Part shown: positions 1-8,861 of the stretch, piece after piece | How positions within the stretch are numbered: the stretch's first letter is position 1 | Layout: every line of letters starts with the position of its first letter | From: CAZQKW01 sp964594075 | GTDB lineage: Bacteria > Desulfobacterota > WTBG01 > CAIYCZ01 | Assembly (NCBI GenBank): GCA_964594075.1 | Contig: CAZQKW010000002.1 | Span: forward strand, 1-64,000 | Direction of reading: 5' to 3' | DNA: 64,000 nucleotides | Position numbers and translations under genes: made by a program | The notes under the pieces: model-generated | What the model saw: the letters and a program-made list of their open reading frames with translations, nothing else | The model's database searches: none | What the model was told of the DNA's origin: nothing

Positions 1-67
1 GTTGTGCTTTGATTTCTTGGATGCACTTACCTAACCAAAACTCAGGAAACTCCCACACATATTTCAT
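1..67 (-). CDS. Possible 5' end of a minus-strand gene cut by the window edge
   Basis: Reading leftwards from an ATG at 67, the frame stays open for 22 codons to the window edge, beginning MKYVWEFPEFWLGKC. It faces away from iorA, so the 68-170 interval would be a divergent promoter region. No good ribosome-binding site precedes the ATG (an AAAGG lies about 17 bases upstream). Too little is visible to name a family, and the reading could be chance. Confidence 0.3.
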   Translation of the reverse strand, partial: MKYVWEFPEFWLGKCIQEIKAQ

Positions 68-170
68 TATTGCTTAATTATGCCTTTTGTATTATGTTTC
101 TACATTTATAAAAATTGATGAATGTAATAGTTTTAAAACATATAATTGTTCATATTGATTTGCTGGCGCG

Positions 171-1997
171 ATGAACAAACATAGAATTTTGATGGGAAAT
201 GAGGCTATTGCAAGGGCAATAGTAGAACAGGGTTGCACGGTGGCGACTTCATATCCGGGCACCCCGGCATCAGAAATACTTTCCTCAATCGTTCACTTTA
301 TGCAGGAGGAACATCTTAAAATTCATGTAGAGTGGTCGGTTAATGAAAAGGCAGCATTTGAAGTTGCGCTTTCCCATAGTTACCTTGGCGGAAGAGCCTC
401 GGTATCAATGAAACAGGTGGGCCTTAATGTTGCCTCAGATCCCCTGTTTAGTTCTGCCTATACCGGAACAATTGGCGGGTTTCTTGTCGTTTCTGCAGAT
501 GATCCGGGGCCACATAGTTCTCAGACCGAGCAGGATAGCCGCATGATGGCGATGGCTGCAAAAATTCCCGTTCTTGACCCAATCTCGCCGCAACATGCAA
601 TGACATTGGTTGCATCCGCTTATCAGCTTTCTGAAAAGTACCAGCTTCCGGTCATGCTGCGTCCCACCACCCGCGTTTGTCATGCACGGCAGAAGGTGGC
701 ACTCGGACCTGTCCGAACCCTGAAACGAAAATCAAAATTCATCCGCGAACCCAATCGCTGGGCAGCGACGCCCCATTTCAGACTAAAACTGCATCAGGAA
801 CTCAACTGCAAGCTTAAGGCGGTCAGTCATGAAAAATCTCTGCTGCCGAGAATGACCATGAAAAATCCGACTGCGTTCACCCATTGTATCATTTCCTCGG
901 GAGCAGCATACGCATACGTCTACGATATTCTTTCAGATTTAAAGCTGCTTGCCGAGGTGCCCCTCGTGCACATTCTCATGCCCTACCCTCTTGCTTATAA
1001 ACAGCTCCAGCAGATGGTTGACGCTTTTGAAAATATCTTAGTAGTAGAGGAAACTTCGCCAGTTATTGAAATGCAGATAGGCAACCGCAAAAAAATAAAG
1101 GGCCGTCTTGATGAAACTATACCCGCGCAGGGAGAAATTACGCCTGATGTTCTATTTCCAATTATCAACGAGTTTTTAAAAAAATCATGTCGGACGATAA
1201 AACCTCCGAAAGAAGCTGGCCAGCGCCCAACGCTCTGTGCAGGTTGCGCGCATCGCGCAGCTTTTTTTGCCATTAAAAAAGCCCTGCCAAAAGCTCTCTT
1301 GCCGAGCGATATCGGGTGCTACACTCTCGGCATAAACCTTGGGGCGGTGGACACGTGTCTGTGTATGGGCGCGTCAATTAATCAGGCAGCCGGTTTCTTC
1401 CATTCCTTTCAAGTCAGCGGCAGCGAAGGCAGATCAATCGTCGCCACCATTGGCGATTCAACATTTCTCCATTCTGGCGTAACGGCCCTCATAAATGCCG
1501 TGTATAACAAAGCACGGTTTATTCTCGTTCTGCTTGATAATGGCACAACGGCTATGACCGGCAATCAACCAACTGCAGCGAGCGGCAAACTCCCTGAGGG
1601 AGCTTCGGGCGTGAGTGTACCGCTTGAGCAAATACTAAACGGATGCGGCATCACTTTCATGCGTGTTATTGACCCGTATGACATACCCGCCTTTATCGCC
1701 GCACTGACGGAAGCGGAGCAGTTTACCCGTTCAGCACACGGCGGTATCGCAGTGCTCATTGCTCGCCATGGCTGCCTGATGAACCGTGATAAATTAAAAA
1801 CTGAACATAAACAAAACGTGTGGGTATCATTAGAATGCACGGGATGCCAGTACTGTATCAAAAATTTTGAATGCCCGGCGCTTAAATTCGACGTTAGCAA
1901 AAAAAAAGTATCTATTAATGAAACGGTGTGTGTTGGTTGCGCAGTCTGCATTCATGTGTGCCCCGTTAATGCGATTAAAATAAAAGGATTAACCTGA
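171..1997 (+). CDS. iorA: Indolepyruvate:ferredoxin oxidoreductase, alpha subunit
   Basis: The large subunit of the thiamine-diphosphate enzyme that oxidatively decarboxylates aryl pyruvates (from Trp, Phe, Tyr) to aryl-acetyl-CoA while reducing ferredoxin; cytoplasmic. At 608 residues it has the family's usual length. The N-terminal pyrimidine-binding half begins MGNEAIARAIVEQG and carries a TSYPGTPASE motif. The central TPP-binding half shows LCAGCAHRAAFFA and the Mg-binding GDSTFLHSG. The C-terminal 60 residues hold two ferredoxin-type cysteine clusters (CTGCQYC and CVGCAVCIHVCPVNA), as expected for the 2x[4Fe-4S] domain. The stop overlaps the iorB start by one base, so the two are translationally coupled. 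paaK downstream fits aryl-acid metabolism. Confidence 0.95.
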   Translation: MNKHRILMGNEAIARAIVEQGCTVATSYPGTPASEILSSIVHFMQEEHLKIHVEWSVNEKAAFEVALSHSYLGGRASVSMKQVGLNVASDPLFSSAYTGTIGGFLVVSADDPGPHSSQTEQDSRMMAMAAKIPVLDPISPQHAMTLVASAYQLSEKYQLPVMLRPTTRVCHARQKVALGPVRTLKRKSKFIREPNRWAATPHFRLKLHQELNCKLKAVSHEKSLLPRMTMKNPTAFTHCIISSGAAYAYVYDILSDLKLLAEVPLVHILMPYPLAYKQLQQMVDAFENILVVEETSPVIEMQIGNRKKIKGRLDETIPAQGEITPDVLFPIINEFLKKSCRTIKPPKEAGQRPTLCAGCAHRAAFFAIKKALPKALLPSDIGCYTLGINLGAVDTCLCMGASINQAAGFFHSFQVSGSEGRSIVATIGDSTFLHSGVTALINAVYNKARFILVLLDNGTTAMTGNQPTAASGKLPEGASGVSVPLEQILNGCGITFMRVIDPYDIPAFIAALTEAEQFTRSAHGGIAVLIARHGCLMNRDKLKTEHKQNVWVSLECTGCQYCIKNFECPALKFDVSKKKVSINETVCVGCAVCIHVCPVNAIKIKGLT

Positions 1998-2548
1998 TGC
2001 TCAAAACGGCGGTACAGAGTCAGATGATTATCTGCGGCCTTGGCGGTCAAGGGGTTCTGTTCATTACCCGCCTTATTAATGAAGCCGCATCCCTCGCGGG
2101 ACAGGATGTCATATCTTCCGAAACGCACGGCATGGCAATGAGAGGCGGATCTGTTGTTTCTCATATTCGAATTGGTCCCTATTGTTCGCCGCTTATCAGG
2201 GCAGGCCAAGCTGATATAATGCTGGCGCTATCGGAAAACGAACTGCATCTCTATTCATATCTCTTAAAAGACACCGGCCAGATTTATGTTAACATGCCCC
2301 GCCCGAAAAAATATTATTCAGTAAACGCAAGCCGCATCGCGCGTGACATTGGAACACCACTCGTTACGAATCTGGTGTTGTTGGGCTTTGCCGCCGGGCA
2401 TAAATCATTCCCGCTTGATTATGAGTTACTGAAAAAAGTTCTTAGATATATTAGTCCTGATAAAGTTTTTTCGCTTAACAACCAAGCATTTGAAGAAGGC
2501 TTTAAAGCAGCAAACAGTGTTTGTCGTAATGACGATTCAGAATCATAA
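1997..2548 (+). CDS. iorB: Indolepyruvate:ferredoxin oxidoreductase, beta subunit
   Basis: The small (gamma-domain type) subunit that pairs with IorA to form the alpha2beta2 aryl-pyruvate ferredoxin oxidoreductase. The 183 residues match the family length. The N-terminus shows the typical IICGLGGQGVLFITRLI followed by SSETHGMAMRGGSVVSHIR, the CoA/2-oxoacid oxidoreductase gamma signature. The ATG at 1997 overlaps the iorA stop as TGATG, which fixes the start. Gene order iorA-iorB-paaK is common in anaerobes that ferment or oxidise amino acids. Confidence 0.95.
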   Translation: MLKTAVQSQMIICGLGGQGVLFITRLINEAASLAGQDVISSETHGMAMRGGSVVSHIRIGPYCSPLIRAGQADIMLALSENELHLYSYLLKDTGQIYVNMPRPKKYYSVNASRIARDIGTPLVTNLVLLGFAAGHKSFPLDYELLKKVLRYISPDKVFSLNNQAFEEGFKAANSVCRNDDSES

Positions 2549-2572
2549 TATTAACAAAGCGAGGATCAGCAC

Positions 2573-3844
2573 ATGTTTCAGCCCGACCTTGAATCAATGA
2601 ACAGAACCAAACTGAAAGAACTTCAAGTCCAGCGTCTTAAAACAACACTTGATCGCATTGTTTCGCATAATTCATTCTACGCGCATAAACTGCACGGGCT
2701 AACTTCGCACGACGTAAGAGACCCTGCGGATATTCAAAAATTTCCGTTTCTTACTAAAGAGGATTTGCGGCTGGGATACCCTTACCAATACACCTGCGCA
2801 GACCCTGTTTCATTTATGCGATTGCACATGAGCTCCGGCACAACCGGCACGCCGCTGATTAATCCATATACGCACCATGACATAAAGCAGTGGGGAACCA
2901 TGATGGCCCGCTGCTACACCGCAGCAGGTGTCGGCAGGGAGGATGTTGTTCAAATAACGCCGTCTTTTGGTCTGTTTAACGGCGGGTTTGGGTTTCATTA
3001 TGGCGCTGAAACACTTGGGGCGATGATCATTCCTATTGGCGCTGGCCGGACGCTATTGCAGCTTCAATTCATTAGAGATTTCAACGTTACCGCTCTTACT
3101 GCTATTGCATCATATCCGCTCAGGTTGATTGAAGTTGCAAAACAGGAACAGTTTGATTTTCGTAAAACCAAATTGAGGGTTGGTATTTTTGGCGCTGAAG
3201 TATGGAGCAATGAAATGCGAAAACGCATCGAGGAAGAAATGGGAATTGAAACATTTGATATTATCGGCATGACTGAGACCGGGGGTGTTGGGCTGGGTAT
3301 TGATTGTAAAGAACACAATGGCATTCATATATGGGAAGATGACTATCTCGTAGAAATTATAGACCCTGACACGGGAGATGTTCTCCCTGAGGGCCGCGAA
3401 GGAGAAATGGTTATTACGACTCTCAACCGCGAGGGCTTGCCGCTCATCCGCTACAGAACCAGGGATATAACCGCCATTATCACAACTGAAAAATGTTCGT
3501 GCGGCAGAACGTCGCTGCGGGTCAATCGCCTTAAAGGCAGAAATGATGATATGCTGAAAATAAAAGGCGTTAACTTTTACCCGCAACAGCTTGAAAGCAT
3601 TCTCATGAAACACAGAGAACTGGGTAACCATTATCAGATTGTTCTTGAGAAAATAAGAGGACGGGATACGCTCACGGTCATGATCGAGACCCACGTTCGC
3701 GTAGAATCTTCTTTGGAAAAAGAAATTCACACTGAAATTTATGACCTGCTCGGCTTTCATGTGGATAAACTTGATTTTCTGCCCGAAGGAACCATTCCCC
3801 GGACTCCTGGTAAAGCAGTGCGGGTTGTTGACAAGCGTTCCTAA
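2573..3844 (+). CDS. paaK: Phenylacetate-CoA ligase family protein (aryl-acid:CoA ligase)
   Basis: An AMP-forming ligase of the PaaK family, interconverting aryl-acetate plus ATP and CoA with aryl-acetyl-CoA. It is 423 residues long, preceded by GAGG about 10 bases before the ATG. The nucleotide loop reads SSGTTGTP, with Thr where many PaaK proteins have Lys. The A5-type motif IIGMTETGG, the hinge region and a C-terminal RTPGKAVRV containing the catalytic-type lysine are visible. Placed directly after iorAB, it may activate aryl acids or run in reverse to recover ATP from aryl-acetyl-CoA made by IorAB. The exact substrate cannot be read from the sequence. Confidence 0.88.
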   Translation: MFQPDLESMNRTKLKELQVQRLKTTLDRIVSHNSFYAHKLHGLTSHDVRDPADIQKFPFLTKEDLRLGYPYQYTCADPVSFMRLHMSSGTTGTPLINPYTHHDIKQWGTMMARCYTAAGVGREDVVQITPSFGLFNGGFGFHYGAETLGAMIIPIGAGRTLLQLQFIRDFNVTALTAIASYPLRLIEVAKQEQFDFRKTKLRVGIFGAEVWSNEMRKRIEEEMGIETFDIIGMTETGGVGLGIDCKEHNGIHIWEDDYLVEIIDPDTGDVLPEGREGEMVITTLNREGLPLIRYRTRDITAIITTEKCSCGRTSLRVNRLKGRNDDMLKIKGVNFYPQQLESILMKHRELGNHYQIVLEKIRGRDTLTVMIETHVRVESSLEKEIHTEIYDLLGFHVDKLDFLPEGTIPRTPGKAVRVVDKRS

Positions 3845-3870
3845 AACCTGCGCAAAATGGTTGGGACAAC

Positions 3871-4752
3871 GTGAATCAGCATATATTTTCTTCGCCCTTC
3901 AATTTTTGCGGCCTTGAAAGCAACAAATCCGCATGGAAATCGTCCCGTATCGTTATTATTCCTGTTCCTTATGATTTGACCACAACCTATTTGCCGGGTA
4001 CACGTTTGGGGCCGCATGCAATCATAAAAGCCTCGCAACAGCTTGAGCTTTTTGACGACGAACTTGAACAGGAAATTGCAGCCATTGGCATACATACGCT
4101 GCCGGAACTGGCGGTGGTTACGTCCGGGCCGTCCGAAATGATTGAGCGCGTTAAAATCGCCGCTGAGAAGGTTATAAGGGCGGGTAAATTTCCCGTTATG
4201 CTGGGAGGCGAGCACAGCCTCTCGCTGGGCATGATCCAGGCGCTCTGTAAAAGCTCACCGGGCATAGGGGTTCTGCAATTCGATGCGCACGCTGATTTGC
4301 GTGCCACCTATCAAGGCTCGCCCTTTAATCATGCCTGCGTCGCCCGCCGCATACAGGAATTGTGCCCTCTCGTGCAAGTTGGCATCCGCAGCATGAGCGC
4401 AGAAGAATTTTCTTTTTTATCACAGTCAAACGTGATAAGTTTTTCCGACCGACATGTTAAGAATGACCCACGATGGGTCGCAATGATTATTGAAAATCTC
4501 CCGCAAAATATATATATTACAATTGATTTAGATGTGCTTGATCCTGCGGTAATGCCGTCGGTTGGGACTCCTGAGCCAGGGGGGCTAAATTGGCATGAGA
4601 TTATTAGCTGTCTGCGGGCCGTCACGAAAGAGCGGCACGTAGTGGGGTTCGATATTGTTGAACTGTGTCCACAGCCGATGAACGCCGGTGCAGATTTCCT
4701 TGCCGCAAAATTATGTTACAAGCTTCTGGGTTATATACATTGCCGGCAATAG
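3871..4752 (+). CDS. speB: Agmatinase (ureohydrolase family)
   Basis: A binuclear-manganese ureohydrolase expected to split agmatine into putrescine and urea. The 293 residues contain the family's metal-binding motifs in order: GGEHSLSLG, QFDAHADLR and TIDLDVLDPAVMP. The start is a GTG at 3871; there is no earlier in-frame alternative with a better ribosome site, and the site itself is weak. The next gene is a pyruvoyl-dependent arginine decarboxylase, which makes agmatine, so the pair forms a two-step arginine-to-putrescine route. That context favours agmatinase over arginase or formiminoglutamase. Confidence 0.9.
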   Translation: MNQHIFSSPFNFCGLESNKSAWKSSRIVIIPVPYDLTTTYLPGTRLGPHAIIKASQQLELFDDELEQEIAAIGIHTLPELAVVTSGPSEMIERVKIAAEKVIRAGKFPVMLGGEHSLSLGMIQALCKSSPGIGVLQFDAHADLRATYQGSPFNHACVARRIQELCPLVQVGIRSMSAEEFSFLSQSNVISFSDRHVKNDPRWVAMIIENLPQNIYITIDLDVLDPAVMPSVGTPEPGGLNWHEIISCLRAVTKERHVVGFDIVELCPQPMNAGADFLAAKLCYKLLGYIHCRQ

Positions 4753-4792
4753 TTTATCAGATAATACCAATGTGTTGAAAGGAGTTTTATGC

Positions 4793-5338
4793 GTGGAACT
4801 GGTACCTAAAAAAGTTTTTTTTACTAAGGGAGTTGGCACTCATAAGGACGAATTGAGATCCTTTGAGCTTGCGCTGCGCGACGCAGGGATTGAAAAAATG
4901 AACCTGGTGCTTGTATCCAGTATCTTCCCCCCCGGCTGTAAAATAATCCCCAAGTCTGTTGGGCTGACCAAACTTCAGACCGGCGCCATTACCTTTGCCG
5001 TCATGAGCAGATGCTCAAGCAACGAACCGCGCCGTCTTATTGCTGCATCAATTGGGTGTGCGGTGCCCACCGATAAAAAATGCTACGGCTATTTGTCTGA
5101 ATATCACGCATATGGCGTAACTGACAAACAGTCAGGAGACCATGCCGAAGATATGGCAGCCGCCATGCTTGCATCAACACTCGGCATTGAGTTTGATGAG
5201 GATAAAAGCTGGGACGAAAATAAAGAGGTTTATCGCATTAGCAATAAAATTGTCAGATCGTTTAACATTACGCAGTCGGCAATTGTCACTAAAAATGGAT
5301 TTACCACCGTGCTTGCTGCGGCAGTATTTTTATTTTAG
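4793..5338 (+). CDS. pdaD: Pyruvoyl-dependent arginine decarboxylase
   Basis: Converts arginine to agmatine with a self-generated pyruvoyl group instead of PLP. I place the start at the GTG at 4793, because GGAG at 4781-4784 lies 8 bases before it and the protein then begins VELVPKKVFFTKGVGTHKDE, where family members begin. The open frame extends further upstream, but that part overlaps speB. The product has 181 residues. The self-cleavage region reads LVLVSSIFPPGCK, with the conserved serine that becomes the pyruvoyl group. It cooperates with the speB product just upstream. An out-of-frame ATG at 4789 opens a six-codon frame over the start. Confidence 0.9.
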   Translation: MELVPKKVFFTKGVGTHKDELRSFELALRDAGIEKMNLVLVSSIFPPGCKIIPKSVGLTKLQTGAITFAVMSRCSSNEPRRLIAASIGCAVPTDKKCYGYLSEYHAYGVTDKQSGDHAEDMAAAMLASTLGIEFDEDKSWDENKEVYRISNKIVRSFNITQSAIVTKNGFTTVLAAAVFLF

Positions 5339-5371
5339 AAAATGATCACAATCATTTATTATGGAGGATCT

Positions 5372-6835
5372 ATGAATAGACATAAGTTCGTGACTTGGCG
5401 CAACACTGTTTGGTTAAAAATCTTGATACTGGCATTAATTATTATGGTACCTGGCGCTATTGCCGGCGCACAAGAAATTGATATGTCGGGAAAGACCATC
5501 ACGATTCCCAGTTTTTCCGAGCTGGCAAAAAAGGTAACGCCGGTAACGGTTAACATAAGCACAACCAAGATTATAAAAAGCAGAAAATCATTCCGGCGAT
5601 TTGAACCGCCGTTTGGCGATGATGAGCAATTTCGCGACTTTTTTGGCGATGATTTCTTTCGCCGTTTTTTTGGCGACATACCACAGCGCGATTTCAAGCA
5701 GCAGAGCTTAGGCTCGGGTTTTATCATAGACCGCGAGGGCTATGTTCTTACCAATAATCACGTCGTTGCAGAGGCTGATGAGATAAAAGTCAAATTGAGC
5801 AACGAAAAAGAATATGATGCTAAAATTGTCGGTCGCGACGAAAAAACCGACATCGCCCTTATCAAAATAACCAAGGCCCCAAGTGACCTTCCCGTCGCTG
5901 TACTGGGGAACTCTGATGCGTTGGAAGTGGGCGAGTGGGTTATGGCTATTGGCAATCCGTTTGGTCTCCAAGAAACAGTCACGGTCGGCGTGGTCAGCGC
6001 AAAATGGAGAAAAATCGGCGCCGGCCCTTATGATGACTTTATTCAAACCGATGCTTCAATTAATCCGGGCAATAGTGGCGGGCCCTTATTCAATCTCAAT
6101 GGCGAAGTGGTGGGTATCAATACGGCAATTTATACTCCCAGCGGTGGAAATATCGGCATCGGCTTTGCCTCCCCGATTAATCTTGCAAAAAAAATTGTCA
6201 AACAGCTTAAAGAAAAGGGCAAAGTTATTCGTGGCTGGCTGGGTGTTGTGGTTCAGGAAGTTACCCCCGAGCTGGCAAATTCCTTTGGGCTGAAGGAGGT
6301 TAAGGGCGCGCTGGTAGCCGATGTTGAAAAAGGCGGTCCTGCAGATAATGCCGGATTAAAAAGCGGCGACGTGATTGTAATGTTTGATGGCAGAGAGATA
6401 ACAAAGATGTCTGACCTACCGCTGATGGTCGCCGAAACTGAAGTGGGTAAAAAGGTAAAGTTAAAAGTAATTCGGGATGGCAACGAAAAAGAGTTTACCG
6501 TTGCTGTTGGTGAACTACGGGATAAGGAACTGGTTGCATCTTCTGAGGAAGAGGAACGCAATCTGGGCCTAACGGCCGAACAAATAACCCCCGAACTGGC
6601 GCGTCGCTATGGTTTGTCAGAAGATGAAGGCATACTCATTACCCAGGTTGATCCAGGAAGTCCGGCAGACGAAGCTGGAATAAAACGGGGCGATATTATC
6701 AAGGAAATTAACGGCAAACCGGTAAAAACCATGGCTCAGTATTTAAAGGCGTTGGAAAAGAGAAAAGAGGGAGAAACTATTAGATTTTATGTTAGACGCG
6801 GAAAAAATTCCATCTATATTGCCGTTAAACCATAA
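5372..6835 (+). CDS. htrA: Periplasmic serine protease of the HtrA/DegP family
   Basis: An envelope-stress protease/chaperone that degrades misfolded exported proteins. The ATG at 5372 is preceded by GGAGG with good spacing, giving 487 residues. The upstream in-frame ATG at 5342 has no ribosome site. A Sec signal peptide (hydrophobic residues about 15-32, ending GAIAGA) is followed by the trypsin-like domain with catalytic His130 (NNHVV), Asp160 (TDIALIK) and Ser235 (NPGNSGGPL). Two PDZ domains follow (about 290-380 and 395-485). A Phe/Asp-rich stretch near residues 70-105 corresponds to the LA-loop region of DegP. Confidence 0.95.
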   Translation: MNRHKFVTWRNTVWLKILILALIIMVPGAIAGAQEIDMSGKTITIPSFSELAKKVTPVTVNISTTKIIKSRKSFRRFEPPFGDDEQFRDFFGDDFFRRFFGDIPQRDFKQQSLGSGFIIDREGYVLTNNHVVAEADEIKVKLSNEKEYDAKIVGRDEKTDIALIKITKAPSDLPVAVLGNSDALEVGEWVMAIGNPFGLQETVTVGVVSAKWRKIGAGPYDDFIQTDASINPGNSGGPLFNLNGEVVGINTAIYTPSGGNIGIGFASPINLAKKIVKQLKEKGKVIRGWLGVVVQEVTPELANSFGLKEVKGALVADVEKGGPADNAGLKSGDVIVMFDGREITKMSDLPLMVAETEVGKKVKLKVIRDGNEKEFTVAVGELRDKELVASSEEEERNLGLTAEQITPELARRYGLSEDEGILITQVDPGSPADEAGIKRGDIIKEINGKPVKTMAQYLKALEKRKEGETIRFYVRRGKNSIYIAVKP

Positions 6836-6871
6836 AAAATATACCTCTATTAGGCGGAAAGGAGCTTCACG

Positions 6872-8161
6872 ATGAGCACCATTATTCAAATTCACGGCCG
6901 GGAAATTCTTGACTCGCGGGGAAATCCGACCGTGGAAGTAGAAGTCAGGCTTGAATCAGGAGCCCAAGGCAGAGCACAGGTCCCTTCTGGCGCATCTACT
7001 GGTGAAAAGGAAGCTATTGAGCTGCGCGACGGCGATAAAAGCAGATATTTGGGCAAAGGCGTCACCCAGGCAGTACGCAATATAAATGAAAAAATCAATC
7101 AAGAACTTGTCGGCATGGAAGCTTTTGATCAAATTGGCATAGACGAAACGCTTATAGCGCTCGACGGAACTGAAAACAAACGGGTGCTGGGCGCAAATGC
7201 AATTTTAGGTGCGTCTCTTGCCGTGGCGAAAGCTGCTGCTGCTGAGTTAGGATTACCGCTATACCGATATATCGGCGGAATAAATGCCAAACAATTACCG
7301 GTGCCCATGATGAATATTCTGAACGGAGGAACCCATGCAGACAATAATGTGGACATTCAGGAATTTATGATTATGCCGGTTGGCGCAACGTCCTTTGCCG
7401 AGGCACTGCGAATGGGTGCAGAGGTTTTTCATAATTTAAAAAATGTTTTAAAGCAAAGAGGCCTCAACACGGCAGTCGGCGATGAGGGTGGCTTCGCGCC
7501 GAATCTGCAGTCAAACGAAGAGGCGCTGCAGGTTATCATGCAGGCTATTGAAAGAGCCGGCTATAAACCGGGCGATCAGATCGCCCTGGCCCTTGACCCC
7601 GCTGCAAGCGCATTTTATGAGAATGGACTATATATATTGCAGGCGGAAAAAACCCCCCAAAAAACCTCAGCCGAGATGATTGATTTCTATGCGGCATTAG
7701 TTGCTAAATACCCCATACTTTCCATTGAAGATGGTCTTGATGAAAATGACTGGGAAGGATGGAGGGCGCTTACCGAGCGCTTAGGCAACAAAATTCAGAT
7801 CGTTGGCGACGACATCTTTGTTACCAACATTAAGCTCCTCAAACAGGGTATTGAGCAGGGTGTTGCCAATTCAATTCTCATAAAATTGAATCAAATTGGC
7901 ACTCTTACCGAAACCCTTGATGCCATAGATATGGCGAAAAAGGCCGGTTACACCGCGGTTGTTTCCCACCGTTCCGGTGAGACTGAAGACACGACGATTG
8001 CCGATCTTGTCGTCGCCTGCAATACCGGCCAGATTAAAACCGGGTCGGTCTCCCGCACAGATCGCATCGCCAAATATAATCAGTTGCTTCGCATAGAAGA
8101 AGAGCTTGGCGATTCTGCGCGCTACCTGCAACGGCAGGTCTTTTACAGTATCGTGAAATAG
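6872..8161 (+). CDS. eno: Enolase
   Basis: Converts 2-phosphoglycerate to phosphoenolpyruvate in glycolysis. At 429 residues it is full length, with the expected start IHGREILDSRGNPTVEVEV, the loop SGASTGEKEA, metal ligands in DPAASAF, SIEDGLDENDW and VGDDIFVTN, and the C-terminal SHRSGETEDTTIAD. AAGGAG precedes the ATG. Its stop is followed after one base by pcm, and apgM, which supplies its substrate, is the gene after that. Confidence 0.98.
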   Translation: MSTIIQIHGREILDSRGNPTVEVEVRLESGAQGRAQVPSGASTGEKEAIELRDGDKSRYLGKGVTQAVRNINEKINQELVGMEAFDQIGIDETLIALDGTENKRVLGANAILGASLAVAKAAAAELGLPLYRYIGGINAKQLPVPMMNILNGGTHADNNVDIQEFMIMPVGATSFAEALRMGAEVFHNLKNVLKQRGLNTAVGDEGGFAPNLQSNEEALQVIMQAIERAGYKPGDQIALALDPAASAFYENGLYILQAEKTPQKTSAEMIDFYAALVAKYPILSIEDGLDENDWEGWRALTERLGNKIQIVGDDIFVTNIKLLKQGIEQGVANSILIKLNQIGTLTETLDAIDMAKKAGYTAVVSHRSGETEDTTIADLVVACNTGQIKTGSVSRTDRIAKYNQLLRIEEELGDSARYLQRQVFYSIVK

Positions 8162-8162
8162 G

Positions 8163-8840
8163 ATGGTGTTTTTTAAAGGCGGCACCCAGAACAAACAATG
8201 GCAGCACGAACGAGCCGTAATGGTTGAACACCAGCTTAAAGCCCGGGGCATTAATGATGAAAAGGTTCTTACTGCCATGGCGCAGATTCCCCGCGAGCTG
8301 TTTGTGCCGCACGAGTATCGCGATTTAGCGTATAAAGACGGACCGCTGCCCATTGGCGAGGGACAAACGATTTCCCAGCCCTACATGGTTGCCCTCATGA
8401 CCCAGTGCCTTCAGTTGCAGGGCCATGAGAAGGTGCTGGAAATTGGAACGGGTTCTGGATACCAGACGGCAGTATTGCTTTCAATTACTCCCCATGTTTA
8501 TTCAATCGAACGGCTTCCGACACTTGCTCAATTCGCCGTTGATAATCTCACAGCACTGGGTTATGAAAACGTCAAGATTAAAATCGGCGATGGATCATGC
8601 GGCTGGCCTGAAGAAAAACCGTTTGATGCCATTATCGTGACAGCGGCGGCGCTTACTATTCCGGAAGTTCTTAAAGATCAGCTCTCAGACGGCGGTCGGC
8701 TGGTGATACCGGTTGGCCCGCGCTACTCGCAGGATCTGTTTAAAGTAACGCGTCGCGGAAATGATTTTATTACCGAAGAAGTTACCGGGTGCGTTTTTGT
8801 ACCATTAATTGGCAGGTATGGCTGGAAGGAAGAATACTGA
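8163..8840 (+). CDS. pcm: Protein-L-isoaspartate O-methyltransferase
   Basis: A repair enzyme that methylates isoaspartyl residues in aged proteins using S-adenosylmethionine. The 225 residues include the substrate loop GEGQTISQPYMVALM and the SAM-binding motif VLEIGTGSGYQTAVL, followed by the acidic IERLP. The ATG starts one base after the enolase stop, so translation is probably coupled. An alternative in-frame ATG at 8220 would remove the first 19 residues. Position between eno and apgM shows operon membership rather than shared function. Confidence 0.94.
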   Translation: MVFFKGGTQNKQWQHERAVMVEHQLKARGINDEKVLTAMAQIPRELFVPHEYRDLAYKDGPLPIGEGQTISQPYMVALMTQCLQLQGHEKVLEIGTGSGYQTAVLLSITPHVYSIERLPTLAQFAVDNLTALGYENVKIKIGDGSCGWPEEKPFDAIIVTAAALTIPEVLKDQLSDGGRLVIPVGPRYSQDLFKVTRRGNDFITEEVTGCVFVPLIGRYGWKEEY

Positions 8841-8861
8841 AATCAGCGAGTAGGAGTCATC

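Noticed and set aside
3110..3760. 216-codon minus-strand frame inside paaK
   Set aside because: It lies wholly within a confident gene on the opposite strand, with unusual composition and no ribosome site.
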